This document shows, piece by piece, positions 25,508-34,228 of a DNA stretch of 64,000 nucleotides (within the stretch, counting starts at the first letter, position 1; each line of letters opens with the position of its first letter). The notes under the pieces are model-generated. The model ran no database searches. It saw only the letters and a program-made list of their open reading frames with translations, and had not been told where the DNA came from. A program made the position numbers and the translations under genes. Origin of the DNA: Streptomyces sp. NRRL S-455 (GTDB taxonomy: Bacteria; Actinomycetota; Actinomycetes; Streptomycetales; Streptomycetaceae); NCBI RefSeq assembly GCF_000717875.1, contig NZ_JOCT01000008.1, positions 62,001-126,000 on the forward strand. The letters are read 5' to 3'.

Positions 25508-26667
25508 ATGGGTGGGGGTGTCACGGTTGATGAGGTGCATAGCTGGGCGGCTGGGCTGGATGTGCTGCATGGCCGGATCGGCCGGTATTTTCGCAGGTCG
25601 GAGCCGCGCGAGCGGGCAAGGCAGTATCTGCGCGGGTTGCTCGCTCCGTTGGAGCGGAAGAACGGCTGGACGCTGGCCGAGCAGGCTGGCGAGGTGTGCC
25701 CGGACGGGATGCAGCGCCTGCTGAACCAGGCTGACTGGGACGCCGACGCGGTGCGGGACGAGGTCCGTGGCTTTGTGCTGGAGCATCTCGGCGCCGAGGA
25801 CGGCGTGTTGATCGTGGATGAGACCGGGTTCATCAAGAAAGGGGTCCGCTCGGCCGGGGTGCAGCGGCAGTACACCGGAACCTCCGGAAAGATCGACAAC
25901 TGTCAGCTGGGGGTGTTCCTCGCCTACGCTTCCGACCGGGGGCGGGCGCTGATCGACCGGGAGCTGTACCTGCCGACCTGCTGGATTGAGGATCCGGTCC
26001 GCCGGGTGGACGCGCGGATCGGCGACGAGGTCGGCTTTGCCACCAAGCCGGCCCTGGCCCGGGCGATGCTGGCGAGGGCGGTGGACGCCGGTGTGCCGTT
26101 TCGGTGGGTGACCGGGGACGAGGTCTACGGCCAGGACCCTGTGCTGCGCAGTTGGCTCGCCCAGCAGCGGCTCGGCTACGTGCTGGCGATCGGCTGCAAG
26201 CACCGTGCGGGCCCCGGGGGCAGAACGCCCGCACCGTCTCGGCCATCCTGCCCGAGGACGCCTGGGAGATCCGCTCCGCCGGCGACGGCGCCCACGGCCC
26301 GCGCGAATACGCCTGGGCGATGGTTTCGTTGCCTGGTCAGGGCACAGATGGCTTCGAAGACGGTCTGCTCATCCGCCGGTCCCTGGCCGACGGCGAACGC
26401 GCCTACTACCTCACCCACGCCCCCGCCGACACCCCGCTCGCGGAGCTCGTCCGCGCCGCCGGGGCCCGCTGGGCGATCGAGGAAGCCTTTCAGGCGGCGA
26501 AGAACGAGGCCGGCCTGGACCACTACCAGGTCCGTCACTATCCGGCCTGGTACCGGCACATCACCCTGGCCATGGCGGCCGCCGCCCATCTGACCGCCCT
26601 CCGGGCTGCCACCGGGGAAAAGGGGGACACCGAGGCGACCTGATCCGACTGACCGTACCCGATCCGT
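25508..26667 (+). pseudogene. IS701-family transposase, frameshifted and truncated at its 3' end
   Basis: The first 230 residues (from MGGGVTVDEVHSWAAGLDV to LAIGCKHR) read in one frame with the catalytic aspartates in VDETGF and TGDEVYG. The rest (ARTVSAILPEDAWEIR to ALRAATGEKG), including the WAIEEAFQAAK glutamate region, reads in the -1 frame after a G/C run at about 26205-26222. A third shift near 26640 leads into LIRLTVPDP, part of the IS701 C-terminus, which then stops against the integrase fragment. No right terminal repeat is seen, so the element is dead unless the frameshift is programmed. Confidence 0.85.
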
Positions 26668-26874
26668 GAGCGGCTTGGCCTGGACGTCCGCTTCCATGAC
26701 CTCCGCCACACCTGCGTGACCCTGCTGCTGGGTCTTGGGATCCCGCCGCACATCGTCCGCGACATCGTCGGGCACAGCGCCCTGGACGTTACGATGAACA
26801 TCTACGCGCACGCCGACATGACGGAGAAGCGGGCCGCTCTGGACAAGCTGGGAGACCTGCTGTCCGACGAGTGA
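26668..26874 (+). pseudogene. C-terminal stump of the element's tyrosine recombinase (integrase)
   Basis: Only 68 residues remain, but they hold the C-terminal catalytic core of a phage-type integrase: RFHDLRHTCVTLLLG (His-x-x-Arg), DIVGHSALDVT (second His) and the nucleophile tyrosine in MNIYAHAD. The upstream Arg-I box and arm-binding domain are gone, replaced by the truncated transposase. It lies 37 bp from the right attachment site, the standard place for the integrase gene of a tRNA-integrated actinomycete element. Confidence 0.9.
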
Positions 26875-26911
26875 CGGGGTTGTTGCCGTCAGCGTTGCGG
26901 TCAGAGACATG

Positions 26912-26948
26912 AAACGCCCTGGAGGGGAGATCCCCTCTGGGGCGTTTT
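26912..26948 (-). terminator. tRNA-Arg terminator hairpin
   Basis: A nearly perfect 16-bp stem (two mismatches) with a short loop lies directly 3' of the tRNA, opening and closing with AAACGCCC/GGGCGTTT. A second copy lies in the left repeat at 14821-14857. Confidence 0.75.
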
Positions 26949-27006
26949 GGCTGGTAGGAGGTGGCGCCCCCGGCAGGACTCGAACCTGCGGCCAAGCGCT
27001 TAGAAG
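26912..27006. repeat. Right attachment site: 95-bp repeat within the intact tRNA-Arg(UCU)
   Basis: It is identical over 95 bases to 14821-14915. It covers the terminator and the 3' half of tRNA-Arg up to the anticodon loop. Integration regenerated a complete tRNA here (attR), as expected for this class of integrase. The 13-base arm motif at 26882-26894 lies just inside. Confidence 0.92.
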
Positions 27007-27037
27007 GCGCCTGCTCTATCCACTGAGCTACGGGGGC
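26965..27037 (-). tRNA. tRNA-Arg (anticodon UCU)
   Basis: The 73-base minus-strand sequence folds as a tRNA: acceptor GCCCCCG/CGGGGGC, D-arm GCTC...GAGC, anticodon stem GGCGC/GCGCT with loop CTTCTAA (anticodon UCU, reading AGA), T-arm GCAGG-TTCGAGT-CCTGC, discriminator G, and no encoded CCA. It is the integration target of the 12-kb element to its left. Confidence 0.95.
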
Positions 27038-27366
27038 CGGTGTGGTGGCCTCTGTCGTGGTGCCCTGGTGTGGGCCGATCCGTGACGTGCCGGGGACAAG
27101 GATAGGGCTCCCGCGTCCTTGTCCCTGTTGCTTCGCCTCCGGGGATCGATGTGGCTCGATGTGGAGGTTCGGTGAAGCGGTCCTGATAATCGCAGGCGGG
27201 TACGAATCGTGCACCGTTTTTGGCGCCTGACGCATCGGGTGTTGTGCACTCGTTATGCCTGGAGTGTGCCCGTGTCCCAGTCATCCCTTCCGTCCCTTGT
27301 GTTCTATCGGCGCGCAGACATGCCCATATGCTTCAGAAATCCCCTAAAATTGGGCATTCTTCGCAT
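27038..27366. other. Spacer upstream of the tRNA and dynA
   Basis: This region holds the promoter of the tRNA (minus strand) and of the dynamin operon (plus strand). An AT-richer patch at 27320-27365 precedes the dynA start. No gene is supported. Confidence 0.4.
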
Positions 27367-28974
27367 GTGGTGACCTTGGACGTACGGCCTCAGCTGCTCG
27401 ACGCACTCTCCGCCCTGCGCGACCGTGTCGCCGCCGCACGCTTCCCGCTGCCCCTGGCGGGGGCTCCACGCGCGCGTGCCAACCGCGACGAGCTGCTCGC
27501 ACAGCTCGACGACTACTTGGTGCCCCGGCTGAGAGAGCCCGAAGCGCCACTTCTGGCCGTCATCGGGGGCTCCACCGGAGCCGGCAAGTCCACCCTGGTG
27601 AACTCGCTCGTGGGGCGGCGCGTCAGCGAGGCGGGCGTGCTGCGGCCGACGACCCGGACCCCTGTACTGGTCTGCCATCCGGAGGACCAGCACTGGTTCA
27701 GCGGCATGAGGGTGCTGCCCGACCTCACGCGGGTGTGGGCGCCACAGCGGGAGCTCACGGACGACCTGCTGCTCCCGGGGGAGAACCCCGCGCGCGTGCT
27801 GCGCGTCGAGAGCGCCGAGACACTGCCGCCCGGCCTCGCCCTCCTCGACGCCCCCGACATCGACTCCCTGGTCTCCGACAACCGCGTCCTCGCCGCCGAG
27901 CTCATCTGCGCGGCCGACATCTGGGTCATGGTCACCACGGCCGCCCGCTACGCCGATGCCGTGCCCTGGCACATGCTGCGCACCGCCAAGGAGTACGACG
28001 TGAGCCTCGTCACCGTCCTCGACCGGGTTCCCCACCAGGTGATCGGCGAGGTGTCGCGACAGTACGCGGCTCTGCTCACCAAGGCCGGCCTCGGGCATGT
28101 GCCGCGGTTCACGGTGCCCGAGCTGCCCGAGTCGGCCTGGGGTGGCGGACTGCTGCCCGCCACCGCCGTGGCCCAGCTGCGCAACTGGCTCGTCCACCAG
28201 GCCCAGGACCCGGCGGCCCGCCAGCAGGTCATGGTCCGCACGGCGCGCGGCGTCCTCGACTCCCTCAAGTCCCGCCTGCCCGAACTGGCCGGCGCGGCCG
28301 CCGCGCAGCACGCCGCCGCCCTGCGACTCACCACCGCCGTCGACGGGGCGTACGACAGCGAGCACACGCGCGTGCGGGGACGGTTGCAGGCCGGGGCGGT
28401 GCTCGCCGGGGACGCCCTCAAGCGGTGGCGGGCCTTCCCCCTGGACTGCACCGCCGGTGAGCTGCTCGACGCGCTCGTGGAGAGCCTGGCCACGCTGCTG
28501 CTGTGCGCCGTCACCGCCGCCGACGAGCGCATCGACGACGCCTGGAGGCGCGAACCCGCGGCGGCCGCACCCGGGCTCGCCGACCGGGAACCGGCCGCGG
28601 AGAGCGCCGAGCAGCGGATCGGTATCGCCGTACGGCGATGGCGGCGGGAGCTCGAGGAGTACGCCGAGGACGAGGTGCGCGAGCTCGACCGGAGCCTCGC
28701 ACCCGACCCCGAGCTGGTCGCCGCCCTCGTCGGCACCTCCCTGCTGGGCGGCCGCCGGGGGCGGATGGCCGGGGAGAGCCTCGCCGAGCGGATCGGCGCT
28801 CACAGCGCGCTGCGGCTGCGCGACCGGGCCGGACGGCTGCTCGTCGAGCACGTGGACCGGGTCCTGTACGCCGAACGCGAGCGCCGGCTCGCCCCGCTCG
28901 ACGCGCTCGACGTCCACCCGGAGCCCCAGGCCGAACTCATTGCCGCGCTGTCCGTACTGCAGAAGGAGAGGTGA
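27367..28974 (+). CDS. dynA: Dynamin-like GTPase (soluble partner)
   Basis: The 535-residue protein has an N-terminal GTPase domain with P-loop [15 protein letters not shown] (near residue 67), G2-like RPTTRTPV, G3 LLDAPDIDS and a probable G4 VLDRVP, followed by a long helical region and no transmembrane segment. Together with the next gene it matches the two-gene dynamin-like operon of Streptomyces (DynA/DynB), which stabilises FtsZ rings during sporulation septation. The GTG start at 27367 gives the family N-terminus [11 protein letters not shown]; an ATG further upstream (27328) lacks a ribosome-binding site. It is spaced 3 bp from dynB, so the two genes are coupled. Confidence 0.8.
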   Translation: MVTLDVRPQLLDALSALRDRVAAARFPLPLAGAPRARANRDELLAQLDDYLVPRLREPEAPLLAVIGGSTGAGKSTLVNSLVGRRVSEAGVLRPTTRTPVLVCHPEDQHWFSGMRVLPDLTRVWAPQRELTDDLLLPGENPARVLRVESAETLPPGLALLDAPDIDSLVSDNRVLAAELICAADIWVMVTTAARYADAVPWHMLRTAKEYDVSLVTVLDRVPHQVIGEVSRQYAALLTKAGLGHVPRFTVPELPESAWGGGLLPATAVAQLRNWLVHQAQDPAARQQVMVRTARGVLDSLKSRLPELAGAAAAQHAAALRLTTAVDGAYDSEHTRVRGRLQAGAVLAGDALKRWRAFPLDCTAGELLDALVESLATLLLCAVTAADERIDDAWRREPAAAAPGLADREPAAESAEQRIGIAVRRWRRELEEYAEDEVRELDRSLAPDPELVAALVGTSLLGGRRGRMAGESLAERIGAHSALRLRDRAGRLLVEHVDRVLYAERERRLAPLDALDVHPEPQAELIAALSVLQKER

Positions 28975-28977
28975 CCG

Positions 28978-31020
28978 GTGGCCGCCGTCACTGACCAGGA
29001 CCACACCGAGCACGCCGACCAGCCGGGCGACGCGGACAAGGCGGGATCCGCCGGGAACCCGTCGGCGAAGGCCCCTGGGCGCTCCGCTCCGGGCGGAAGC
29101 GCCGACGGCACCCACGCGCGTGTGCGGGACAGAGACTCCTCCTCCCGTACGGGTGCCACGAACAGATCGGACTCCACCAACCGGTCGGGTGCCAGGGACG
29201 GCTCGGATGCCAGGGGCGGCCCGGGTGGCGTGGGTCGTGCGGGTGCCGCCGGCCGGGCGGATGCCGCACGCCGTACGGACTCCACGGGCTCCACGGGCTC
29301 GGGCTCCCCGGACTCCCCGGACTCCACTGACGCCTGGGACGACGGGCTCATCGCGCGACGGGTCAACGAGACCGCCATGGCCGACCACCAGTACGCCGTC
29401 ATGGACAGCCGTGCCGCCGCCTCGGCGATGGTCCCCCTGGTGTACGACTCGGCGCTGCGCTCCCGGCTGGAGGCGTTGCGCGAACTGGTGGGGCTCTCCC
29501 GCACCCGGCTCGACAGCCGGACCCTGGCACAGGCGGGGCGGGTGCTCGACGAGGCGTCCGCGCGGCGCAGGCTCTCCGGGCAGCACACCGTCGTCGCCAT
29601 CGCGGGTGCCACGGGCAGCGGCAAGTCACAGCTGTTCAACGCGCTCGCCGGGGTGACCATCTCGGAGACCGGGCTGCGCCGCCCCACCACGGCGGCACCC
29701 ATCGCCTGCAGCTGGAGCGACGGGGCGGCGAGCCTCATCGAGCGGCTCGGCATCCCGCCCCGGCTGCGCCGGCGTCCGCTGCCGAGCGGGGACGCGGAGT
29801 CGCAGCTGCGCGGACTCGTGCTGATCGATTTGCCCGACCACGACTCGGCGGCCGTACAGCACCGCGAGCACGTCGACCGCATCCTGGCGCTCGTCGACGC
29901 GGTCATCTGGGTCGTCGACCCGGAGAAGTACGCCGACGCCGTGCTCCACGAGCGTTATCTGCGGCCGATGGCGGCCCACGCCGAGGTGATGTTCGTCGTC
30001 CTCAACCAGATCGACCGGCTGCCCGGGGAGGCCGCCGAGCAGGTCCTCGACGATCTGCGGAGGCTCCTCGACGAGGACGGCATCGCCCTCGGGGAGCACG
30101 GCGAACCGGGGGCGACCGTCCTCGCGCTGTCCGCGCTCACCGGGGACGGTGTCGGCGAGCTGCGTGAGGCGCTCGGCCAGTTCGTCGCGGAGCGCGCGGC
30201 GCCCGCCCGACGTATCTCGGCCGACGTGGACATCGCGGCGGCACGGCTGTGGCCGGTCTACGCCACCCAGCTGCGCACCGGGCTCAGCGAACAGGCCCGC
30301 GAGGAGTTCTCCGACCGGCTCGCGGACGCGGTGGGGGCGACGGCGGCGGGAGAGGCGGCCGAACGGGCGTGGCTGCGCAACGCCAACCGGGCCTGTGGAA
30401 CGCCCTGGCTGCGGCTGTGGCGTTGGTACCAGGACCACTGCGAGCCCGCCACGGGCCGGCTGCCCTCACGTGCGCAGGCCGACGAGGAGGCCACCGCCCG
30501 GCAGCGAGTCGAAACGGCGGTGCGGACGGTGGCCGACCGGGCCTCGGCAGGGCTGCCCGCACCGTGGGCCCAGGCGGTGCGCGAGGCGGCCATCCGGGGT
30601 GCCCAGGGGCTGCCCGAGGCGCTGGACGAGCTGAGTGTGCGCGCGGGAGTGCCGGCGGGGCGGCCGCCGCGGCCCGGGTGGTGGCCGGTGGCCGTGCTGT
30701 TCCAGGCGGCCATGACGATCGTTCAGTTCCTGGGCGGCCTGTGGCTGCTGGGCCAGATCATCGGAGTCATGTCGCCGAACCTGGGCGTGCCGGTGCTGCT
30801 GATGGTGATCGGCATCGTCGGCGGTCCGATCGTCGAGTGGAGCTGCCGGATGGCGGCCCGTGGCCCGGCCCGGCGTTACGGCCTGGAGGCGGAACGCCGG
30901 TTGCGGGAGGCGGCGGCCGGGTGCGGGAGAGCGCGGGTGCTGGATCCGGTGGCGGCGGAGCTGCTGCGGTATCGGGAGGTTCGGGAGCAGTACGGGAGGG
31001 TGGTGGGAGCGGGGCACTGA
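28978..31020 (+). CDS. dynB: Dynamin-like GTPase with C-terminal membrane segments
   Basis: The 680-residue protein opens with a low-complexity Gly/Ser/Thr-rich region (residues 1-110). A GTPase domain follows: P-loop AGATGSGKSQLFNALAG near 209, RRPTTAAP, LIDLPDHDS and NQIDRLP. A helical stalk and two adjacent hydrophobic segments near residues 570-620 (WWPVAVLFQAAMTIV..., VPVLLMVIGIVGGPIVEW) come last. This matches DynB, the membrane-anchored partner of DynA in septum formation. GTG 28978 begins three bases after the dynA stop. The low-complexity N-terminus is poorly constrained. Confidence 0.8.
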   Translation: MAAVTDQDHTEHADQPGDADKAGSAGNPSAKAPGRSAPGGSADGTHARVRDRDSSSRTGATNRSDSTNRSGARDGSDARGGPGGVGRAGAAGRADAARRTDSTGSTGSGSPDSPDSTDAWDDGLIARRVNETAMADHQYAVMDSRAAASAMVPLVYDSALRSRLEALRELVGLSRTRLDSRTLAQAGRVLDEASARRRLSGQHTVVAIAGATGSGKSQLFNALAGVTISETGLRRPTTAAPIACSWSDGAASLIERLGIPPRLRRRPLPSGDAESQLRGLVLIDLPDHDSAAVQHREHVDRILALVDAVIWVVDPEKYADAVLHERYLRPMAAHAEVMFVVLNQIDRLPGEAAEQVLDDLRRLLDEDGIALGEHGEPGATVLALSALTGDGVGELREALGQFVAERAAPARRISADVDIAAARLWPVYATQLRTGLSEQAREEFSDRLADAVGATAAGEAAERAWLRNANRACGTPWLRLWRWYQDHCEPATGRLPSRAQADEEATARQRVETAVRTVADRASAGLPAPWAQAVREAAIRGAQGLPEALDELSVRAGVPAGRPPRPGWWPVAVLFQAAMTIVQFLGGLWLLGQIIGVMSPNLGVPVLLMVIGIVGGPIVEWSCRMAARGPARRYGLEAERRLREAAAGCGRARVLDPVAAELLRYREVREQYGRVVGAGH

Positions 31021-31279
31021 CGGCGGCGTCGGGGCCGTGCTTCCAGGGCGGTGACGGCGGTGTCCGGCCGGTGCCTCAAGGACAGGCCCGGTGCCTCAAG
31101 GGCCGGGCCCCGTGGGTAAGGGCCGGGCCCGTGGTTCTTCAAGGCCGGGGCCGTGGTTCCGGAGGCGTGGCGGTGGTGACGGACCGCGTGCGCGCAGGCC
31201 GAAGGGCGGCGTCCGGCCGGGCGCCGCCCTTCGGCGCGCCCGTGAGCCCCGCGGAGCGTCACCCGCTCGGGTGACTGCG

Positions 31280-31306
31280 TTGTCCACAGGCGAGCAGCGG
31301 TCCACA
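31280..31306 (+). promoter_or_regulatory. Pair of DnaA-box-like sites upstream of ssbB
   Basis: TTGTCCACA (31280-31288) equals the Streptomyces DnaA box consensus. CGGTCCACA (31298-31306) differs at two positions, is in the same orientation and lies 18 bp away. They sit 110-136 bp before the ssbB start, in the region expected to hold its promoter. Confidence 0.5.
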
Positions 31307-31351
31307 GCGCTCAGCGGGCTCGGGCCGACGGCGGCAGTCTGGCAGTGCAGC

Positions 31352-31372
31352 CGTACGGGACGGACCCGTACG
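31352..31372. promoter_or_regulatory. Perfect palindrome upstream of ssbB
   Basis: CGTACGGG and CCCGTACG, separated by five bases, form a perfect 8-bp inverted repeat ending 43 bp before the ssbB start. It could be an operator; no regulator is adjacent. Confidence 0.45.
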
Positions 31373-31415
31373 CGGGTAGCCCGTGGCCGGAGCCCGGGTG
31401 AGGGAGGGGTTCGCT

Positions 31416-31892
31416 ATGAACGAGACGATGGTGTGCGCGGTCGGCAGGGTGGCGACGCAGCCGGTGTACCGGGAGGTGGCGTCCGGCCCGTCGGCGAGGT
31501 TCCGGCTGGCGGTGACCGCGCGCTACTGGGACCGCGAGAAGAACATGTGGACGGACGGCCACACCAACTTCTTCACGGTCTGGGCCAACCGGCAGCTCGC
31601 CACGAACACGGCGGCGTCGCTGACGGTGGGGGAGCCCGTGATCGTGCAGGGCAGGCTCAAGGTGCGCACCGATGTGCGCGAGGGACAGAGCTGGACCTCG
31701 GCGGACATCGACGCGGTGGCCATCGGTCACGATCTCGCCTGGGGCACCTCGGCGTTCCGGCGCGGAGGCAGGCCGGAGACGGCGGTGGCACCGACGCAAC
31801 CCGAGCCCAACTGGGAGACACCACCGGATGGTTCAGCGAGTCAGGCGGACGGAGCCGCACAACAGCGTGCGGACGAAGCAGTACTGACGTGA
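31416..31892 (+). CDS. ssbB: Single-stranded DNA-binding protein, SsbB-like paralogue
   Basis: The 158-residue protein has an OB-fold SSB domain (AVGRVATQPVYREV, SARFRLAVTARYWD, FFTVWANRQLATNTAASL, GEPVIVQGRLKVRT) and a short tail lacking the acidic DDDxPF tip that recruits partners. This and the length fit the Streptomyces paralogue SsbB, linked to chromosome segregation in sporulation, rather than the essential SsbA. Its position beside dynA/dynB, also sporulation genes, agrees. ATG 31416 has GAGGGG before it. Confidence 0.8.
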   Translation: MNETMVCAVGRVATQPVYREVASGPSARFRLAVTARYWDREKNMWTDGHTNFFTVWANRQLATNTAASLTVGEPVIVQGRLKVRTDVREGQSWTSADIDAVAIGHDLAWGTSAFRRGGRPETAVAPTQPEPNWETPPDGSASQADGAAQQRADEAVLT

Positions 31893-31923
31893 CGTCAGTC
31901 ACGCCGCCCCTCGCCTGAACTGC

Positions 31924-31976
31924 GGCTTATCGGCAACTGCGCACCGAAAGGCCAGGGGTGGATTTGTCGATAAGCC
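31924..31976. promoter_or_regulatory. Inverted repeat downstream of ssbB
   Basis: GGCTTATCG (31924-31932) and CGATAAGCC (31968-31976) form a perfect 9-bp inverted repeat with a 35-base loop. It could be a long-loop terminator of ssbB or an operator for the next gene; there is no T run. Confidence 0.35.
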
Positions 31977-32168
31977 CTGCTCACAAAGGATCTTGGCGAT
32001 AACGATTCCGAGTCGGATCACTCGTCCGACCGTCTCTCCGGCAAGTGGCGTCCGTCGCGTCCCTAGGATGCCGGGAAAGCTTCGCGGCTCTTGGGGCCTG
32101 CGAGGCTTGCGATTCTGCTGGTGGGACCGTACCCCCCACGTCGACGGGTCCTGCTCGAAGGGGATTTG

Positions 32169-33578
32169 GTGTTTGCTTCGTTCTCTGTGGTGTCCGTACG
32201 CAGGCGAGGTGCGGCCGGCCTCGGCGCCGCGACGCTGATGTCCGGGCTGGTCGCCGCGGGCGTGATGGCCGGCGCCGGCCGGGCGGCCGCCGACGAGACC
32301 ACGCAGAGCCAGGGCGGAGCGACCGCGACGATAGCCGGGCTCAAGACGTACGGCTCCGCCGTGGTCCACGGCGACACCGGGGACCAGCAGGTGTCGGCAG
32401 GCCTGTTCGAGATGTCCGTCGAGGGCGGCGGCATGCTCCAGACGTACTGCGTCGACCTGCACAACCCCACGCAGCGGGACGCCAGGTACCACGAGACGCC
32501 GTGGAGCGGCACGTCCCTGGGCGCCAACAGGGACGCGGGGCGGATCCGCTGGATCCTGCAGAACTCCTACCCGCAGGTGAACGACCTCGCGGCGCTCGCC
32601 CGGAAGGCGGGTGTCCGGGGTGTGCTGACCGAGCAGGACGCGGCGTCCGGCACACAGGTGGCGATCTGGCGCTACTCGGACGACGTGGCCGTCGACGCCC
32701 TCGACCCGCAGGCCGAGCAGCTCGCGGACTACCTGGAGAAGAACGCCCGGAACCTGCCCGAGCCCCGTGCCTCGCTCACCCTCGACCCGCCCGCGGTCTC
32801 GGGCCGGCCGGGCGAGCGGCTCGGGCCGGTGACGGTGCACACCAACGCGAGCAGCGTGACGGTGTCGCCGCCGGCGGACGCCGCCACGAGCGGAGTGCGG
32901 ATCGTCGACAAGCAGGGCAGGGCGATCACGTCCGCGGCCGACGGCGGGCAGGTGTTCTTCGAGGTGCCCGAGGACGCCGCGGCGGGCACGGCGGACCTGA
33001 CCGTGCACGCTTCGACGACGGTGCCGGTCGGCCGCGCCTTCGCCTCCGAGACGCGGAGCCAGACGCAGATCCTGGCCGGGTCGAGCGAGTCGACCGTGTC
33101 GGCGACGGCCGCCGCGACCTGGGCGAAGAAGGGGGCGATCCCGGCGCTGTCGGCGGCGAAGAACTGTGCCGACGGTGGTGTGGACATCATCGCGTCCAAC
33201 AAGGGCGACGAGCCGTTCACCTTCGAACTGGCGGGCCTCGAGCACACCATCGCCGCGGGCGAGACCAGGACCATCACGGTCCCCCTCCAGGAGGACCAGG
33301 CCTACGACTTCACGATCCACGGGCCCGGCGGTTTCACCCAGCGTTTCACCGGCATGCTGGACTGCCAGACCCGGGGCAGCGAGACGGGCACGGTCGCTCA
33401 GACCCTGAGCGAACCGAGCCCGGCCACCGTGGGCGGCGCGGCGTCGGACACGAACCTCGCGGAAACCGGCGGATCCGGCGTCACACCTCTCATCGCCGGC
33501 ATAGCCATCGGCCTGGTCGTCATCGGCGGAGTCACCCTGGTCGTCCTCCGCCGCAGGGACACACCCACGGGGAACTGA
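32169..33578 (+). CDS. TQXA-type thioester surface protein with LAETG sortase signal
   Basis: The 469-residue protein has an N-terminal signal peptide ending AAADE. A thioester domain follows, with YCVDLHNPTQ (Cys near residue 94) and GTQVAIWRY (the Gln partner, near 163). Low-complexity beta-rich middle regions come next, then the C-terminal LAETG motif near 430 with a hydrophobic helix and an RRR tail. This is a sortase E-type substrate anchored to peptidoglycan. The Cys-Gln isopeptide-like thioester could covalently attach to a host or environmental amine. GTG 32169 with AAGGGG upstream fits. Confidence 0.88.
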   Translation: MFASFSVVSVRRRGAAGLGAATLMSGLVAAGVMAGAGRAAADETTQSQGGATATIAGLKTYGSAVVHGDTGDQQVSAGLFEMSVEGGGMLQTYCVDLHNPTQRDARYHETPWSGTSLGANRDAGRIRWILQNSYPQVNDLAALARKAGVRGVLTEQDAASGTQVAIWRYSDDVAVDALDPQAEQLADYLEKNARNLPEPRASLTLDPPAVSGRPGERLGPVTVHTNASSVTVSPPADAATSGVRIVDKQGRAITSAADGGQVFFEVPEDAAAGTADLTVHASTTVPVGRAFASETRSQTQILAGSSESTVSATAAATWAKKGAIPALSAAKNCADGGVDIIASNKGDEPFTFELAGLEHTIAAGETRTITVPLQEDQAYDFTIHGPGGFTQRFTGMLDCQTRGSETGTVAQTLSEPSPATVGGAASDTNLAETGGSGVTPLIAGIAIGLVVIGGVTLVVLRRRDTPTGN

Positions 33579-33623
33579 CCGGGCCGTGAGAGCGGGCCGT
33601 CGCGCTCCTTCTACGCTCGGCCC

Positions 33624-34065
33624 ATGAAGATCACTGTGCGGGCCGCGGTCGAGGCGGACCTGTCGGCGCTGCTGGCCCTCTACGAGGAACTGAACCCGGA
33701 TGACGCGCCGTTGCCCCGGGCGTCTGCGGATGCCGTCTGGGCGGCGATATCCGGGCAGCGGGGGGGGGACCGTCCTGGTGGCGGACGCCGACGGCGCGGT
33801 GGCGGGCACGGCGGACTGCATCGTCATGCCGAATCTCACCCGCGGCGGCCGGGCCATCCTGTTCGTGGAGAACGTCGTGGTGGCCGGCTCCTTCCAGCGG
33901 CGGGGCGTCGGACGCCGGCTGATGGAGGCGGCCGTGCGCCTGGGGGAGACGGCGGGCTGCTACAAGGTGCAACTGCTGGCAGCGGACGACGAGTACGTCC
34001 ACAGCTTCTACCGGGCGTGCGGCTTCGAAGCCCTCGCGCAAGGGTTCCGCCGCTACGTGGGGTGA
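33624..34065 (+). pseudogene. GNAT acetyltransferase interrupted at a 9-G tract
   Basis: The frame from ATG 33624 encodes ITVRAAVEADLSALLALYEELN but shifts at nine consecutive Gs (33760-33768). Reading with one G fewer continues as TVLVADADGAVAGTAD, then the acetyl-CoA loop QRRGVGRRLMEAAV and FYRACGF, ending at 34065. The rebuilt protein is about 146 residues, the normal size of a GNAT enzyme. It is either a pseudogene, a sequencing error in the homopolymer, or a slippage-switched gene. Confidence 0.8.
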
Positions 34066-34228
34066 CCGCCCGCACGCTCCACGGGAACCGAACCGGTCCC
34101 TCCGACGTGTTCCTGGGCAAGGGGTGGTGCCTCACGCTGCGATCAGATCAAGATCCAGGCAAGGCCGGTGCGGATGTCAGTGCCGGAAGGGATACTTGCG
34201 GCGACGGATGACCATGGGGGAGGTCACA

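Larger units (their letters stand above)
31021..31415. other. dynB-ssbB intergenic region with repeats and regulatory motifs
   Basis: About 395 bases with no gene. GC-rich imperfect repeats of the type CCGGTGCCTCAAGG (31069-31110) and CCGGGCCC hairpins follow dynB and may end its transcription. The downstream part contains two DnaA-box-like sites and an 8-bp palindrome, listed separately. Confidence 0.5.
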
